Part shown: piece after piece, positions 48,694 through 56,543 of the stretch
How positions within the stretch are numbered: position 1 is the stretch's first letter
Layout: the number at the start of each line of letters is the position of its first letter
Origin: Haemophilus paracuniculus
GTDB lineage: Bacteria > Pseudomonadota > Gammaproteobacteria > Enterobacterales > Pasteurellaceae
Length of the DNA stretch: 64,000 bases
Reading direction: 5' to 3'
Assembly (NCBI RefSeq): GCF_002015115.1
Contig: NZ_MUYA01000007.1
Coordinates: 1-64,000, forward strand
The notes under the pieces: model-generated
Told to the model about the DNA's origin: nothing
What the model saw: the letters and a program-made list of their open reading frames with translations, nothing else
Databases searched by the model: none
Program-made: the position numbers and the translations under genes

Positions 48694-49185
48694 TATCGTT
48701 TTCCTTCTGTAAAAAGAGTGGCGTTTTTACAATGAAAGTATCTTGGTTTTTTCCTAAGCGACTTTCAACGTTAAAGTCTAGCAAAAATGGATCAAGATTT
48801 AAACAGATTTTATGATACCACTTAGTGTGGGCAGGGCTATTACCTGCAAATACATAGCAATCTGGTTGATATGTTTGATAATGTTGAAATATCACTTGTT
48901 TTAATTTTTCTTGTAATATGGAAAGGTTAATGTATTTTCGTTGATTTTCGCATTTTTAGGTGGGGCATATAAATCGCCTTGATAGTTGAAATCTTCAATA
49001 TATTCGGAAACAGCAAATACAATGCTATAAATTGTTTGGTAATTTATAAGCATTTTTTCTATATCATCTTCAAAAAATTCAGCGGATTGGCGATGAAATA
49101 CCACCGTATAATCAACATCAGACACCTGAATTTTGATACATTGCCCTTCGTCAATAGCGTAAAAGTTTTCTGATTTGTCGTTCAT
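48680..49185 (-). pseudogene. frameshifted hypothetical gene (about 168 residues when repaired)
   Basis: Two minus-strand frames join into one protein if one A is added to the GAAAA run at 48935-48938: the first (94 residues, MNDKSENFYAIDEGQCIK) would continue ...NEKYINLSILQEKLKQ and run into the second frame (HYQTYQPDCYVFAGNSPAHTKWYH). The joined sequence reads as a normal cytoplasmic protein without signal or membrane segments; I do not recognise the family with confidence. AGAGAAAA precedes the ATG. The indel is in a homopolymer, so it may be a true mutation, a slippage site or a sequencing error. The 43-residue gene overlaps its end. Confidence 0.7.
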
Positions 49186-49268
49186 TTTTCTCTTTGTCTA
49201 AGATGGACATTATCGAATTTAGTACGAAAAATCATCTATCAAAACTTTCCCAAATGCAAAGCCTCAGT

Positions 49269-49317
49269 TTCAATTTGTCGATCCCGATCACAAAAATAAA
49301 TACAAGCGGTAAGATTT
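49269..49317 (+). repeat. 49-bp direct repeat, left copy
   Basis: Starts TTCAATTTGTCGATCCCGAT and ends in an uptake-signal core plus AGATTT. It matches 50032-50080 at 46 of 49 positions; the two copies bracket the toxin-antitoxin pair. The last 16 bases also form the left arm of a perfect 16-bp hairpin (49302-49337) that terminates the antitoxin gene. Confidence 0.9.
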
Positions 49318-49337
49318 GAAGAAATCTTACCGCTTGT
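49302..49337. terminator. terminator of the toxin-antitoxin operon
   Basis: A perfect 16-bp stem, arms ACAAGCGGTAAGATTT and AAATCTTACCGCTTGT, loop GAAG, between the antitoxin gene and the frameshifted gene. Confidence 0.85.
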
Positions 49338-49351
49338 TGTTTATGCTCGCC

Positions 49352-49699
49352 CTAAAAATCCAACTGGTTTGGGTGGATACCTAACGCATTGGCGATTTTA
49401 ATCCGTGTATTTTTGCGTAAGGTTTGGGAATTTTCGTGTTGGGAATAGGCAGATTGCGAAATGCCTAAACGGTTTGCCACTTCCGTTTGGGTTAAGCCCA
49501 AATGCTCTCGCCACGCTCTGAGGGCGGAATAATCGTTCAGCAACGCCAATTTTGCCACCGCTTCGGGAACGCCCGTTTCGAGCGGGTCAGCAAGGTTGGC
49601 TTTTTGTTTGAGCCAATTTAAGGTGGATAATGGCATTACGGCAAAGGCAGGTTCGCCTTTTGCATCGTTGATATATTGAATGTCAGTAAGTGCGTTCAT
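49352..49699 (-). CDS. XRE-family antitoxin
   Basis: A 115-residue protein with an N-terminal segment (YINDAKGEPAFAVMPLSTLNWL) typical of antitoxins that neutralise RelE/ParE toxins, and a C-terminal Cro/C1 helix-turn-helix (residues 62-113; LGLTQTEVANRLGISQSAYSQHE). It lies downstream of and overlaps the toxin gene by 17 bases, the toxin-first order of HigBA-type modules. It probably represses its own promoter, here the region before 49937 with TTGCAA and TAATAT boxes 16 bases apart. Confidence 0.88.
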   Translation of the reverse strand: MNALTDIQYINDAKGEPAFAVMPLSTLNWLKQKANLADPLETGVPEAVAKLALLNDYSALRAWREHLGLTQTEVANRLGISQSAYSQHENSQTLRKNTRIKIANALGIHPNQLDF

Positions 49700-49937
49700 C
49701 TCGTTTTTTTACCTCTTCAATTGAGACAATATTCATTGTATTTCCCACGATATTAAAGAAAACTCGGTAATCGCCCACACGGTAACGATATTGGTAAGGG
49801 TGATTGATGAGAGCCTTGATATTTGTGCAATAAGGAAAATGTTTAAGCGCCTCGCATTTCTCAATAATGTGGGCTTTGGTCGGGATTTTCCTTAACTGTT
49901 TCAATGCCTTTGGCTGATAGATAATTTCTTTCATCAT
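49683..49937 (-). CDS. RelE/ParE-family toxin
   Basis: An 84-residue basic protein with the RelE/ParE fold pattern: YQPKALKQLRKIPTKAHIIEK at the N terminus, the central ALINHPYQYRYRVGDYRVFF strand with arginines typical of ribosome-dependent mRNA interferases, and the closing SIEEVKKRDERTY. Start is ATG at 49937 or the next codon (49934); no clear ribosome site. It is the first gene of a two-gene toxin-antitoxin module that sits between 49-bp direct repeats. Whether it cuts mRNA or poisons gyrase cannot be read. Confidence 0.88.
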   Translation of the reverse strand: MMKEIIYQPKALKQLRKIPTKAHIIEKCEALKHFPYCTNIKALINHPYQYRYRVGDYRVFFNIVGNTMNIVSIEEVKKRDERTY

Positions 49938-50031
49938 CGGGCTGTATAAGTGATATTATCGGTTTTATAAGTTTTTGCAAGGGGTATTTTTAAATCATTC
50001 CTCAATTCCTACCAAATCACAAATAGGGATA

Positions 50032-50080
50032 TTCAATTTGTCGATCCCGATCACAAAAATAAGTGCAAGCGGTCAGATTT
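50032..50080 (+). repeat. 49-bp direct repeat, right copy
   Basis: Second copy of 49269-49317 (three mismatches), between the toxin promoter and the aspA promoter. The remainder of this 307-bp gap is AT-rich and holds no gene. Confidence 0.9.
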
Positions 50081-50160
50081 TTAAAAGTTTAACCAAATTT
50101 TTATCATAAAAAAATCTAATCCGAATAATGAAATAATATCCTATTCAAATCCTGAAAAAA

Positions 50161-50203
50161 TGCGATCTAGATCGCATTTTTTTATGCGTTTTTACTCTAT
50201 GAT
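50161..50203 (+). promoter_or_regulatory. aspA promoter with CRP-type palindrome
   Basis: TGCGATCTAGATCGCA (50161-50176) is a perfect palindrome of the form TGCGA-N6-TCGCA, and a -10 TATGAT lies at 50198-50203. With a start near 50210 the palindrome is centred at -41.5, the class II CRP position. TGCGA half-sites are those of the CRP-S class (Sxy-assisted) in Pasteurellaceae. E. coli aspA is also CRP-activated. Confidence 0.65.
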
Positions 50204-50244
50204 CTCGCCCGAAATTTACCAGCTATTTTTAAGAGGAAAATCAA

Positions 50245-51669
50245 ATGAGCGTACGCGTTGAACACGATTTATTAGGCGAGCGTGAAGTGCCGAGCCACGT
50301 TTATTGGGGGATTCACACCCTGCGTGCCGTGGAAAATTTTAACATTTCCAAAACCACCATTTCCGATGTGCCAGAGTTTGTGCGAGGAATGGTAATGGTC
50401 AAAAAAGCGACCGCCCTTGCCAATGGTGAGTTGGGGGCGATTCCGAAAAAAATCGCCAAAGCGATTGTGGCGGCGTGCGATGAGATCCTTGAAAAAGGGC
50501 GTTGTATGGATCAGTTCCCGTCCGATGTTTATCAAGGCGGGGCAGGCACGTCCGTCAATATGAACACCAACGAAGTGGTGGCAAATTTGGCGTTAGAAAT
50601 TTTGGGCTATCAAAAGGGCGAATATCAACATTTAGATCCGATGGATCACGTCAATGCCAGCCAATCGACCAACGACGCCTATCCAACGGGTTTCCGCTTG
50701 GCGGTTTACAACAGCATTAGTCAGCTGATTGAAAAAATTAGCTATTTACAGACCGCTTTCGATAACAAAGCAAATGAATTTGCCGATGTGCTAAAAATGG
50801 GGCGTACCCAGTTACAAGATGCAGTGCCGATGACCGTGGGGCAAGAGTTTAAGGCGTTTTCTGTGTTGTTAGAGGAAGAAGTTCGCAACCTCAAACGCAC
50901 GGCGGAGTTGTTGTTAGAAGTGAACTTAGGGGCAACGGCAATCGGCACGGGCTTGAACACCCCAGAGGGTTACGCACCGCTGGCGGTTAAATATCTGTCA
51001 GAGGTGTCGGGCTTGCCGTGTGTGTTGTCAGAAAACTTGATTGAGGCAACGTCCGACTGCGGTGCTTATGTAATGGTGCACGGTGCATTAAAACGGGCGG
51101 CGGTCAAACTCTCAAAAGTGTGTAACGACCTGCGTTTGCTTTCATCAGGGCCGCGTGCAGGCTTGAATGAAATCAACTTGCCAGAGTTGCAAGCAGGTTC
51201 TTCGATTATGCCAGCCAAAGTGAACCCCGTTGTGCCAGAAGTGGTGAACCAAGTTTGCTTTAAAGTGATCGGCAACGACACCGCCATTACCTTCGCCGCC
51301 GAAGCAGGGCAGTTACAGCTCAACGTAATGGAACCTGTGATCGGGCAAGCGATGTTTGAATCAATCAGCCTACTCGCCAACGCCTGCGTGAACTTGCGTG
51401 ATAAATGTATTGACGGTATCACGGTCAATCGTGAAATCTGCGAAAGCTATGTGTTTAACTCAATCGGCATCGTTACCTATCTCAATCCGTTTATCGGGCA
51501 TCACAACGGCGATATTGTCGGCAAAATTTGTGCCAAAACAGGGCGTAGCGTGCGTGAAGTGGTGCTAGAACGTGGCTTACTCACGGAAGAACAGCTCGAT
51601 GATATTCTTTCCCTCGACAACCTAATGAGCCCGAAATATAAGGCGAAACGGTTTAGCGAAGAAGAATAA
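50245..51669 (+). CDS. aspA: aspartate ammonia-lyase
   Basis: A 474-residue homotetrameric enzyme that converts aspartate to fumarate and ammonia, feeding anaerobic fumarate respiration. It has the three conserved fumarase/aspartase regions, including [13 protein letters not shown] (near residue 97), [16 protein letters not shown] (near residue 133) and the catalytic loop [11 protein letters not shown] (near residue 317). AAGAGGAAAATCAA precedes the ATG. The promoter region fits CRP control. It is followed by a terminator just before the next gene. Confidence 0.97.
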   Translation: MSVRVEHDLLGEREVPSHVYWGIHTLRAVENFNISKTTISDVPEFVRGMVMVKKATALANGELGAIPKKIAKAIVAACDEILEKGRCMDQFPSDVYQGGAGTSVNMNTNEVVANLALEILGYQKGEYQHLDPMDHVNASQSTNDAYPTGFRLAVYNSISQLIEKISYLQTAFDNKANEFADVLKMGRTQLQDAVPMTVGQEFKAFSVLLEEEVRNLKRTAELLLEVNLGATAIGTGLNTPEGYAPLAVKYLSEVSGLPCVLSENLIEATSDCGAYVMVHGALKRAAVKLSKVCNDLRLLSSGPRAGLNEINLPELQAGSSIMPAKVNPVVPEVVNQVCFKVIGNDTAITFAAEAGQLQLNVMEPVIGQAMFESISLLANACVNLRDKCIDGITVNREICESYVFNSIGIVTYLNPFIGHHNGDIVGKICAKTGRSVREVVLERGLLTEEQLDDILSLDNLMSPKYKAKRFSEEE

Positions 51670-51679
51670 TCGACTACAA

Positions 51680-51709
51680 TAAAGGGCGTGATTGACGCCC
51701 TTTTATTTT
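51680..51709 (+). terminator. aspA terminator
   Basis: AAAGGGCGT/ACGCCCTTT (9 bp, loop 5) with a TATTTTT tail that runs up to the next start codon. Confidence 0.9.
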
Positions 51710-51710
51710 T

Positions 51711-52247
51711 ATGCAGAAATTGATTATCGTGCGAGGTCATTCGGGATCGGGCAAATCGACTTTCGCCCACACCCAAATTGCCACCTTTCAACAACAGCAG
51801 CCGCAAGGGGTCTGTTTTCATATTGAAAACGACCATTTTATCAGCGAAAACGGACATTATCATTGGACGAAAGATCGCTTTAAACAAGCAAAACAGCAAG
51901 GGGAACAGGCGGTGCAAGATGCTTTGAACTATGCCAAACAGCACGCCAATCAAGCGGTGCTGATCGTGTTGAGCAATGTGGGCGTGAATGTGGCGTATAT
52001 TCGAGCGTTGTGTGAACAAGCCGAACGGCAGGGAATGGCGTGCGAGATCTACCGAATGGAAAATTTCTTTCAAAATCAACATAATGTCGGCAAATATCGG
52101 GTTTATCAAATGTACCTTGCCATTCAACAAAATCCGATTGAGGGGGAAATTTTTGTGCAGCCGATCCAGCCGATCACGCCAAAGATCCAGCGAGAAATCG
52201 AAAAAATGCGATTTCGCCGTGAGCAAAAACGCAAACAAGCGGTCTAA
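51711..52247 (+). CDS. P-loop kinase-like ATPase
   Basis: A 178-residue protein with Walker A GHSGSGKST (residues 9-17) and a following acidic segment (HIENDHFI) typical of small P-loop kinases related to polynucleotide kinase and zeta toxin; the AAA-family label is also used for such proteins. No helicase or sensor motifs are seen. Its start codon touches the aspA terminator and no good ribosome site is visible, so it may be poorly translated or start from a leaderless transcript. Its last codons (KQAV-stop) are formed by an uptake-signal core. Substrate unknown. Confidence 0.75.
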   Translation: MQKLIIVRGHSGSGKSTFAHTQIATFQQQQPQGVCFHIENDHFISENGHYHWTKDRFKQAKQQGEQAVQDALNYAKQHANQAVLIVLSNVGVNVAYIRALCEQAERQGMACEIYRMENFFQNQHNVGKYRVYQMYLAIQQNPIEGEIFVQPIQPITPKIQREIEKMRFRREQKRKQAV

Positions 52248-52280
52248 TCCCGCAAAATTTTTATCAACAGAGGAAAAACG

Positions 52281-52586
52281 ATGAAAAAATTGATGTTATG
52301 TGCCATTCCCCTCGTGTTGGCGGGTTGTGCCACGCCTGATCAGCAAAGTTCCGTGCCAATGGATATGAAAGCCGTGCAGGAATATCAGCAACGGGTGGCT
52401 TCGGGCAAAACGATTACCGCCGAAAATCCTGCGGTGCAAGAGGTGTTAAACCAAAGCGATAATCGCTCCAAAGTGCAAGTGATTAAACGAGCCTACCCAG
52501 CGGTTTACCCCACCTTTGGGGTCGGCTACGGTTGGGGGCGGGGTCGCTATCATTCGGGGATCGGCTTAGGCTATCCATACTATTAA
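52281..52586 (+). CDS. hypothetical lipoprotein
   Basis: A 101-residue protein with a clear lipoprotein signal (MKKLMLCAIPLVLAGC, lipobox LAGC, Cys16). Position +2 is alanine, not aspartate, so Lol sorting to the outer membrane is expected. The C terminus is Gly/Tyr-rich (GVGYGWGRGRYHSGIGLGYPYY), a feature of some small surface lipoproteins. GAGGAAAAACG precedes the ATG. I do not recognise a functional family. Confidence 0.75.
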   Translation: MKKLMLCAIPLVLAGCATPDQQSSVPMDMKAVQEYQQRVASGKTITAENPAVQEVLNQSDNRSKVQVIKRAYPAVYPTFGVGYGWGRGRYHSGIGLGYPYY

Positions 52587-52591
52587 CATTC

Positions 52592-52618
52592 AAGGTCGCC
52601 ACGGCGACCTTTCTTTTA
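52592..52618 (+). terminator. lipoprotein gene terminator
   Basis: AAGGTCGC/GCGACCTT with a 4-nt loop followed by TCTTTT. Confidence 0.85.
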
Positions 52619-52693
52619 TCTTAAAAATTTTCAAAAATTCGACTGCTTGTTTGCTACAATAGCCCCGTTTTTTGATTGAAAAGGAAAATTGCA

Positions 52694-53563
52694 ATGCGTT
52701 TAGAAAACGAAAGAGAAAGCCGAAATGTGGAAGATCGCCGTGGTCAGTCGGGCTTTGGCGGTGGTCGCCGAATGTCGATGGGGCGTGGCAAAGGGGGCGT
52801 GCTAGGGCTGATTATTCTGCTGGTCGGGGCGTATTATGGGGTCGATTTGAGCGGTTTGATGGGGTATAGCGACAGCGGTTACAGCCAGCAACAAAGCTCG
52901 CAGCCTCGCCAAGTTTCCGCCGAAGAAGCTGCACTAGATAGTCTTTCTCGTAAAGTGCTTACCACTACCGAACGCATTTGGGGCAACTATTTCCAACAAA
53001 ATGGACAACGTTACCGCGAGCCGACTTTGGTGCTTTATCGTGGGGCAACTCAAACCGCTTGTGGTACGGGGCAGTCAGTGATGGGACCTTTCTATTGCCC
53101 TGCGGATCAGAAGATCTATTTAGATCTCTCGTTTTACGATGATATGAAACGCCAAATGAAAGCCTCGGGGGATTTCGCCTTTGCCTATGTGATCGCCCAC
53201 GAAGTGGGACATCACGTTCAAAATCTGCTCGGTATTTCAGAGCAAACCCAACGAATGCAGCGTCAGGCTCGCAATCAAGCGGCGGCGAATAAAATTTCCG
53301 TGAATGTGGAACTACAAGCGGACTGTTTCGCTGGCGTTTGGGGTTCGCAAATTCAGCGTGAGGGCAAATTAGAGAACGGTGATGTGGAAGAAGCGTTCCG
53401 TGCCGCCCAAGCGGTGGGGGATGATCGCTTGCAGCAGCAAAGTCAAGGGCGAGTTGTGCCAGACAGCTTCACCCACGGATCTTCCGCCGAGCGTTTGGCG
53501 TGGTTTAGAAAAGGCTTGCAGACGGGCAACCCAAGCGTTTGTAACACTTTTTCCGCCCGTTAA
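52694..53563 (+). CDS. ypfJ: neutral zinc metallopeptidase YpfJ
   Basis: A 289-residue protein of the KPN_02809/YpfJ family. A glycine- and arginine-rich N terminus precedes one membrane helix (about residues 33-50), and the rest lies outside with the zinc-protease motif HEVGHH (169-174) and a downstream ELQADCFAG that supplies the third ligand. Substrate unknown. The ATG at 52694 follows AAGGA; the in-frame ATG six codons upstream overlaps that site. A TrpR-type operator lies between it and aroG. Confidence 0.88.
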   Translation: MRLENERESRNVEDRRGQSGFGGGRRMSMGRGKGGVLGLIILLVGAYYGVDLSGLMGYSDSGYSQQQSSQPRQVSAEEAALDSLSRKVLTTTERIWGNYFQQNGQRYREPTLVLYRGATQTACGTGQSVMGPFYCPADQKIYLDLSFYDDMKRQMKASGDFAFAYVIAHEVGHHVQNLLGISEQTQRMQRQARNQAAANKISVNVELQADCFAGVWGSQIQREGKLENGDVEEAFRAAQAVGDDRLQQQSQGRVVPDSFTHGSSAERLAWFRKGLQTGNPSVCNTFSAR

Positions 53564-53577
53564 GTAAAAAATTGGCT

Positions 53578-53597
53578 TGTACTAGTAAAATAGTACA
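53578..53597. promoter_or_regulatory. TrpR-type operator of aroG
   Basis: TGTACTAGTAAAATAGTACA is a perfect 7-bp inverted repeat with 6-bp spacer. It differs from the ydfG-trpBA site only within the spacer. A TTGACA box lies at 53606-53611 with a weak -10 (TACTTT) 17 bases on. Confidence 0.82.
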
Positions 53598-53677
53598 GAA
53601 ATCATTTGACATTATGCGGTGATTACTCTACTTTACACCGCATTATTTTTTGCAACACAATAATAAGAGAGTGATTT

Positions 53678-54751
53678 ATGTCTTACAAAAACGATGATTT
53701 ACGCATTCAAAAAATCGAAGAATTACTACCGCCAGTGGCGTTGTTAGAGCGTTTCCCTGCGACTGATGTGGCGGCGGAAACGGTGGAAAAAGCTCGTAAA
53801 GCGGTGCATAACATTATCCACGGTGCAGACGACCGTTTGTTAGTGGTAATCGGACCTTGCTCGATCCACGATCCAAAAGCGGCGTTGGAATATGCACAAA
53901 AAATCAAAGCAATGCGTGCCAATCCGAAAATCAACCAAAATTTGGAAGTGGTAATGCGTGTTTACTTTGAAAAACCACGCACCACTGTGGGCTGGAAAGG
54001 CTTAATCAACGACCCTTATTTGAACGAAACTTACGCTTTGAATGACGGCTTACGCATTGGGCGTGAGGTGTTGCTCGACATCAACGATCTCACCGTGCCA
54101 ACCGCGGGCGAGTTCCTCGATATGATCACGCCACAATATATGGCGGACTTTATGAGCTGGGGGGCGATTGGGGCGAGAACCACCGAATCGCAAGTTCACC
54201 GTGAATTAGCCTCGGGCTTATCTTGTGCGGTCGGTTTCAAAAACGGCACAAACGGCGGCGTGAAAATTGCCCTTGATGCGATTGGCTCGGCGGAATCGCC
54301 GCACCATTTCTTATCCGTAACCAAATTCGGACATTCAGCGATCGTCTCAACCGCAGGTAACGCCGACTGCCACATCATCTTGCGTGGGGGCGACAACGGC
54401 ACGAACTATGATGCGGAATCGGTCGCCAAAGTGTGTGCTGACATTGAGAAATCAGGTCGCCGTCCGCACGTGATGGTCGATTTCAGCCACGCCAACAGTC
54501 AGAAACAGTTCAAACGTCAGCTTGATGTGTGTAACGATGTGGTGGCTCAAATCGCAGGCGGATCAATGTTGATCTCGGGCGTGATGATCGAAAGCCATTT
54601 GGTCGAAGGTCGCCAAGATTTGGTGGAAGGCAAAGAACTTGTTTACGGACAAAGCATCACAGACGCTTGTATCGGCTGGGAAGATAGCGAAAAAGTGTTA
54701 TTCCAACTTGCCGAAGCGGTGGAAAAACGCCGTGCGTTGCGTGGTGAATAA
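53678..54751 (+). CDS. aroG: 3-deoxy-7-phosphoheptulonate (DAHP) synthase, AroG type
   Basis: A 357-residue class I DAHP synthase that condenses PEP with erythrose-4-phosphate, the first step of aromatic amino acid synthesis. It is closest to the E. coli AroG isozyme (YxNDDLRIxxIxELLPPVALLE at the N terminus; VIGPCSIHDP; YFEKPRTTVGWKG; GARTTESQVHRELASG; VMVDFSHANS). In E. coli AroG is phenylalanine-sensitive and TyrR-controlled; here the promoter instead carries a TrpR-type operator. AAGAGAGTGATTT precedes the ATG. Confidence 0.95.
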   Translation: MSYKNDDLRIQKIEELLPPVALLERFPATDVAAETVEKARKAVHNIIHGADDRLLVVIGPCSIHDPKAALEYAQKIKAMRANPKINQNLEVVMRVYFEKPRTTVGWKGLINDPYLNETYALNDGLRIGREVLLDINDLTVPTAGEFLDMITPQYMADFMSWGAIGARTTESQVHRELASGLSCAVGFKNGTNGGVKIALDAIGSAESPHHFLSVTKFGHSAIVSTAGNADCHIILRGGDNGTNYDAESVAKVCADIEKSGRRPHVMVDFSHANSQKQFKRQLDVCNDVVAQIAGGSMLISGVMIESHLVEGRQDLVEGKELVYGQSITDACIGWEDSEKVLFQLAEAVEKRRALRGE

Positions 54752-54789
54752 TAAATCCACTTCAAGAATTTAACGACTATTCAACAAAA

Positions 54790-54948
54790 CCCTCTCCCGT
54801 TTACGGGAGAGGGACAGATTTTTCTTCGTTCAGAAGAAAAATCAGGGAGAGGGTGAAAATTATCGAGATTCTCACCGCTTGTTGCCCTCTCTCTGCTTGA
54901 AATACTGAACGTATTTCAAGCGGTCTCTCTCCCATAAATGGGAGAGAG
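54790..54948. repeat. inverted pair of two-hairpin elements (TTTA and GTTCA loops)
   Basis: Left element (54790-54853, plus orientation): stem CCCTCTCCCG/CGGGAGAGGG with loop TTTA, then ACA, then stem GATTTTTCTTC/GAAGAAAAATC with loop GTTCA, then AGGGAGAGGG. Right element (54885-54948, minus orientation): stem CTCTCTCCCA/TGGGAGAGAG with loop TTTA, then ACC, then stem GCTTGAAATAC/GTATTTCAAGC with loop GTTCA, then AGAGAGAGGG. The second stems have unrelated sequences but both are perfectly paired. An uptake-signal core lies between. This fills the 221-bp aroG-tsaB gap. Confidence 0.85.
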
Positions 54949-54972
54949 TGTCTCAATAACAGATTAAAAAAT

Positions 54973-55668
54973 ATGAACAATCAAACCATTCTTGCCCTTG
55001 ATACCGCCACCGAGGCTTGTTCGGTGGCTCTTTATCATCAGGGGCAAACGACTTTTTTAGATGAACTTAGCCCTCGTAGCCACACCCAGCGGATTTTGCC
55101 AATGGTGGACAAACTGCTACAACAAGCGGGTATTTCCCTCAAAAATGTGGACGCGCTCGCTTTCGGGCGTGGGCCGGGCAGTTTCACGGGCGTGCGAGTG
55201 GGGGTAGGCGTGGCACAAGGCTTGGCGTTAGGGGCGGAACTGCCCGTTGTGCCAGTTTCCAACTTGCTCACAATGGCGGAACAAGCCTACCAAACCCTCG
55301 GGGCGAAAAGTGTGATCGCCTTGATTGATGCTCGAATGAACGAAGTCTATTTCGCTCAGTTTGAGCGAGTGAGCGAGGTGTGGCTGGAAGTGATGGCGGA
55401 ACAAGTCTGCCCCCCAGAAAAAGCGATCGCCCAATTCCAACCGCAGGCGGATACGGTGGTGGTCGGCACAGGCTGGGCGGCGTATCCGCAATTTAACGAA
55501 GCGAAGTTACCGCTTGTAGTGAGCGAAATTACGTTGCCGTCAGCAAAATATATGCTGCCGTTGGCAATGCAAAACGTGATACAGGGTAACGTAAAATCAG
55601 CCGTTGAAATCGAACCCGTCTATTTACGCAATGAAGTAACCTGGCAAAAATTACCACACAAACAGTAA
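54973..55668 (+). CDS. tsaB: tRNA threonylcarbamoyladenosine biosynthesis protein TsaB
   Basis: A 231-residue protein of the ASKHA fold that forms the TsaBDE complex needed to make t6A37 in ANN-decoding tRNAs. The N-terminal LALDTATEACSVAL and RSHTQRILPMVDKLL, and the GRGPGSFTGVRVGVGVAQGLA loop (near residue 68) are conserved. Length equals E. coli TsaB (231). No good ribosome site is visible. It is followed one base later by the rnm gene, so the two are co-translated. Confidence 0.94.
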   Translation: MNNQTILALDTATEACSVALYHQGQTTFLDELSPRSHTQRILPMVDKLLQQAGISLKNVDALAFGRGPGSFTGVRVGVGVAQGLALGAELPVVPVSNLLTMAEQAYQTLGAKSVIALIDARMNEVYFAQFERVSEVWLEVMAEQVCPPEKAIAQFQPQADTVVVGTGWAAYPQFNEAKLPLVVSEITLPSAKYMLPLAMQNVIQGNVKSAVEIEPVYLRNEVTWQKLPHKQ

Positions 55669-55669
55669 A

Positions 55670-56488
55670 ATGAAATACGATTTACATTCACATAGCACCG
55701 CCTCTGACGGCATTTTAACCCCCACCGAACTGGTGCAGCGAGCCATTGAGCAAGGGGTGGAAATGCTCGCTTTGACTGACCACGACACCATTGCGGGCAT
55801 TGCGGAAGCGAAAAAAGCGGCACAAAATCAGCCGATCCGCTTTATCGCAGGGGTGGAAATTTCGATCCTGTGGGAAAGCAAAAGTATTCATCTGGCGGCG
55901 TTAAATGTCGATGAAACCAATGCTGAACTGGTGGCGTTGCTCGATCAGCAAGGGATCTTACGGGAACAGCGAGCCGTTGAAATCGGCGAAAAACTCGCCA
56001 AAGCAGGGATTCCAAACGCTTACGAGGGGGCGAAAGCCCTCGCTCCGGGGGAAGTTACCCGAGCCCATTACGGGCGTTTTTTGCTGGAACAGGGCTATGT
56101 GCGAGATGTAGAACAGGCTTTTAAACGCTATCTCGGCATTGGCAAATCCGCTTACGTTAAGCCGAAATGGTGCTCAATGGCAGAAGCGATTGAGGTTACT
56201 CATCAAGCGGGTGGTTTGATTTGCGTGGCTCATCCGTTACGTTACAAAATGACAGGGCGTTGGGTGCGAAAATTGATCGCCGAATTTAAACAAGCTGGGG
56301 GCGATGGGCTAGAAGTGGCAGGGGCTGCTCAAACGCCTGATCAACGCCAATTACTTGCTCGCTGGGCGACCGAATTTGAGTTGTTAGCTTCGGGCGGTTC
56401 GGATTTTCACTATCCAACCCCGTGGATCGAACTCGGCAAGGGGTTAGATTTACCCCAACAATGCCAACCTATTTGGCAACACTTTTAG
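55670..56488 (+). CDS. rnm: PHP-domain 5'-3' exoribonuclease / nucleoside bisphosphatase (RNase AM)
   Basis: A 272-residue protein of the YciV (TrpH) family. The PHP metal-binding motifs are intact: DLHSHSTASDG (residues 4-14), LTDHDT (near residue 35), VEIS and the C-terminal GGSDFHYP. In E. coli it removes 5' ends of rRNA precursors and splits 3',5'-nucleoside bisphosphates. Its ATG is one base after the tsaB stop. Whereas E. coli has it next to the trp leader, here it is linked to tsaB and lolA, not to the trp genes. Confidence 0.9.
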   Translation: MKYDLHSHSTASDGILTPTELVQRAIEQGVEMLALTDHDTIAGIAEAKKAAQNQPIRFIAGVEISILWESKSIHLAALNVDETNAELVALLDQQGILREQRAVEIGEKLAKAGIPNAYEGAKALAPGEVTRAHYGRFLLEQGYVRDVEQAFKRYLGIGKSAYVKPKWCSMAEAIEVTHQAGGLICVAHPLRYKMTGRWVRKLIAEFKQAGGDGLEVAGAAQTPDQRQLLARWATEFELLASGGSDFHYPTPWIELGKGLDLPQQCQPIWQHF

Positions 56489-56543
56489 AACTTTTGGCAA
56501 AATGGTTGTCAAAAAGGCACATTTTCTTGATTAAGGAACAACA

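Noticed and set aside
50155..50183. Terminator at the palindrome before aspA
   Set aside because: It has no loop, no plus-strand gene ends upstream, and its -41.5 placement fits a CRP-type operator better.
51501..52238. A 245-residue minus-strand frame across aspA and the P-loop gene
   Set aside because: It covers two real plus-strand genes and the terminator between them, with no recognisable domain.
54790..54948. CRISPR-like array
   Set aside because: The units are palindromes in opposite orientation, with no equal repeats or spacers and no cas genes.
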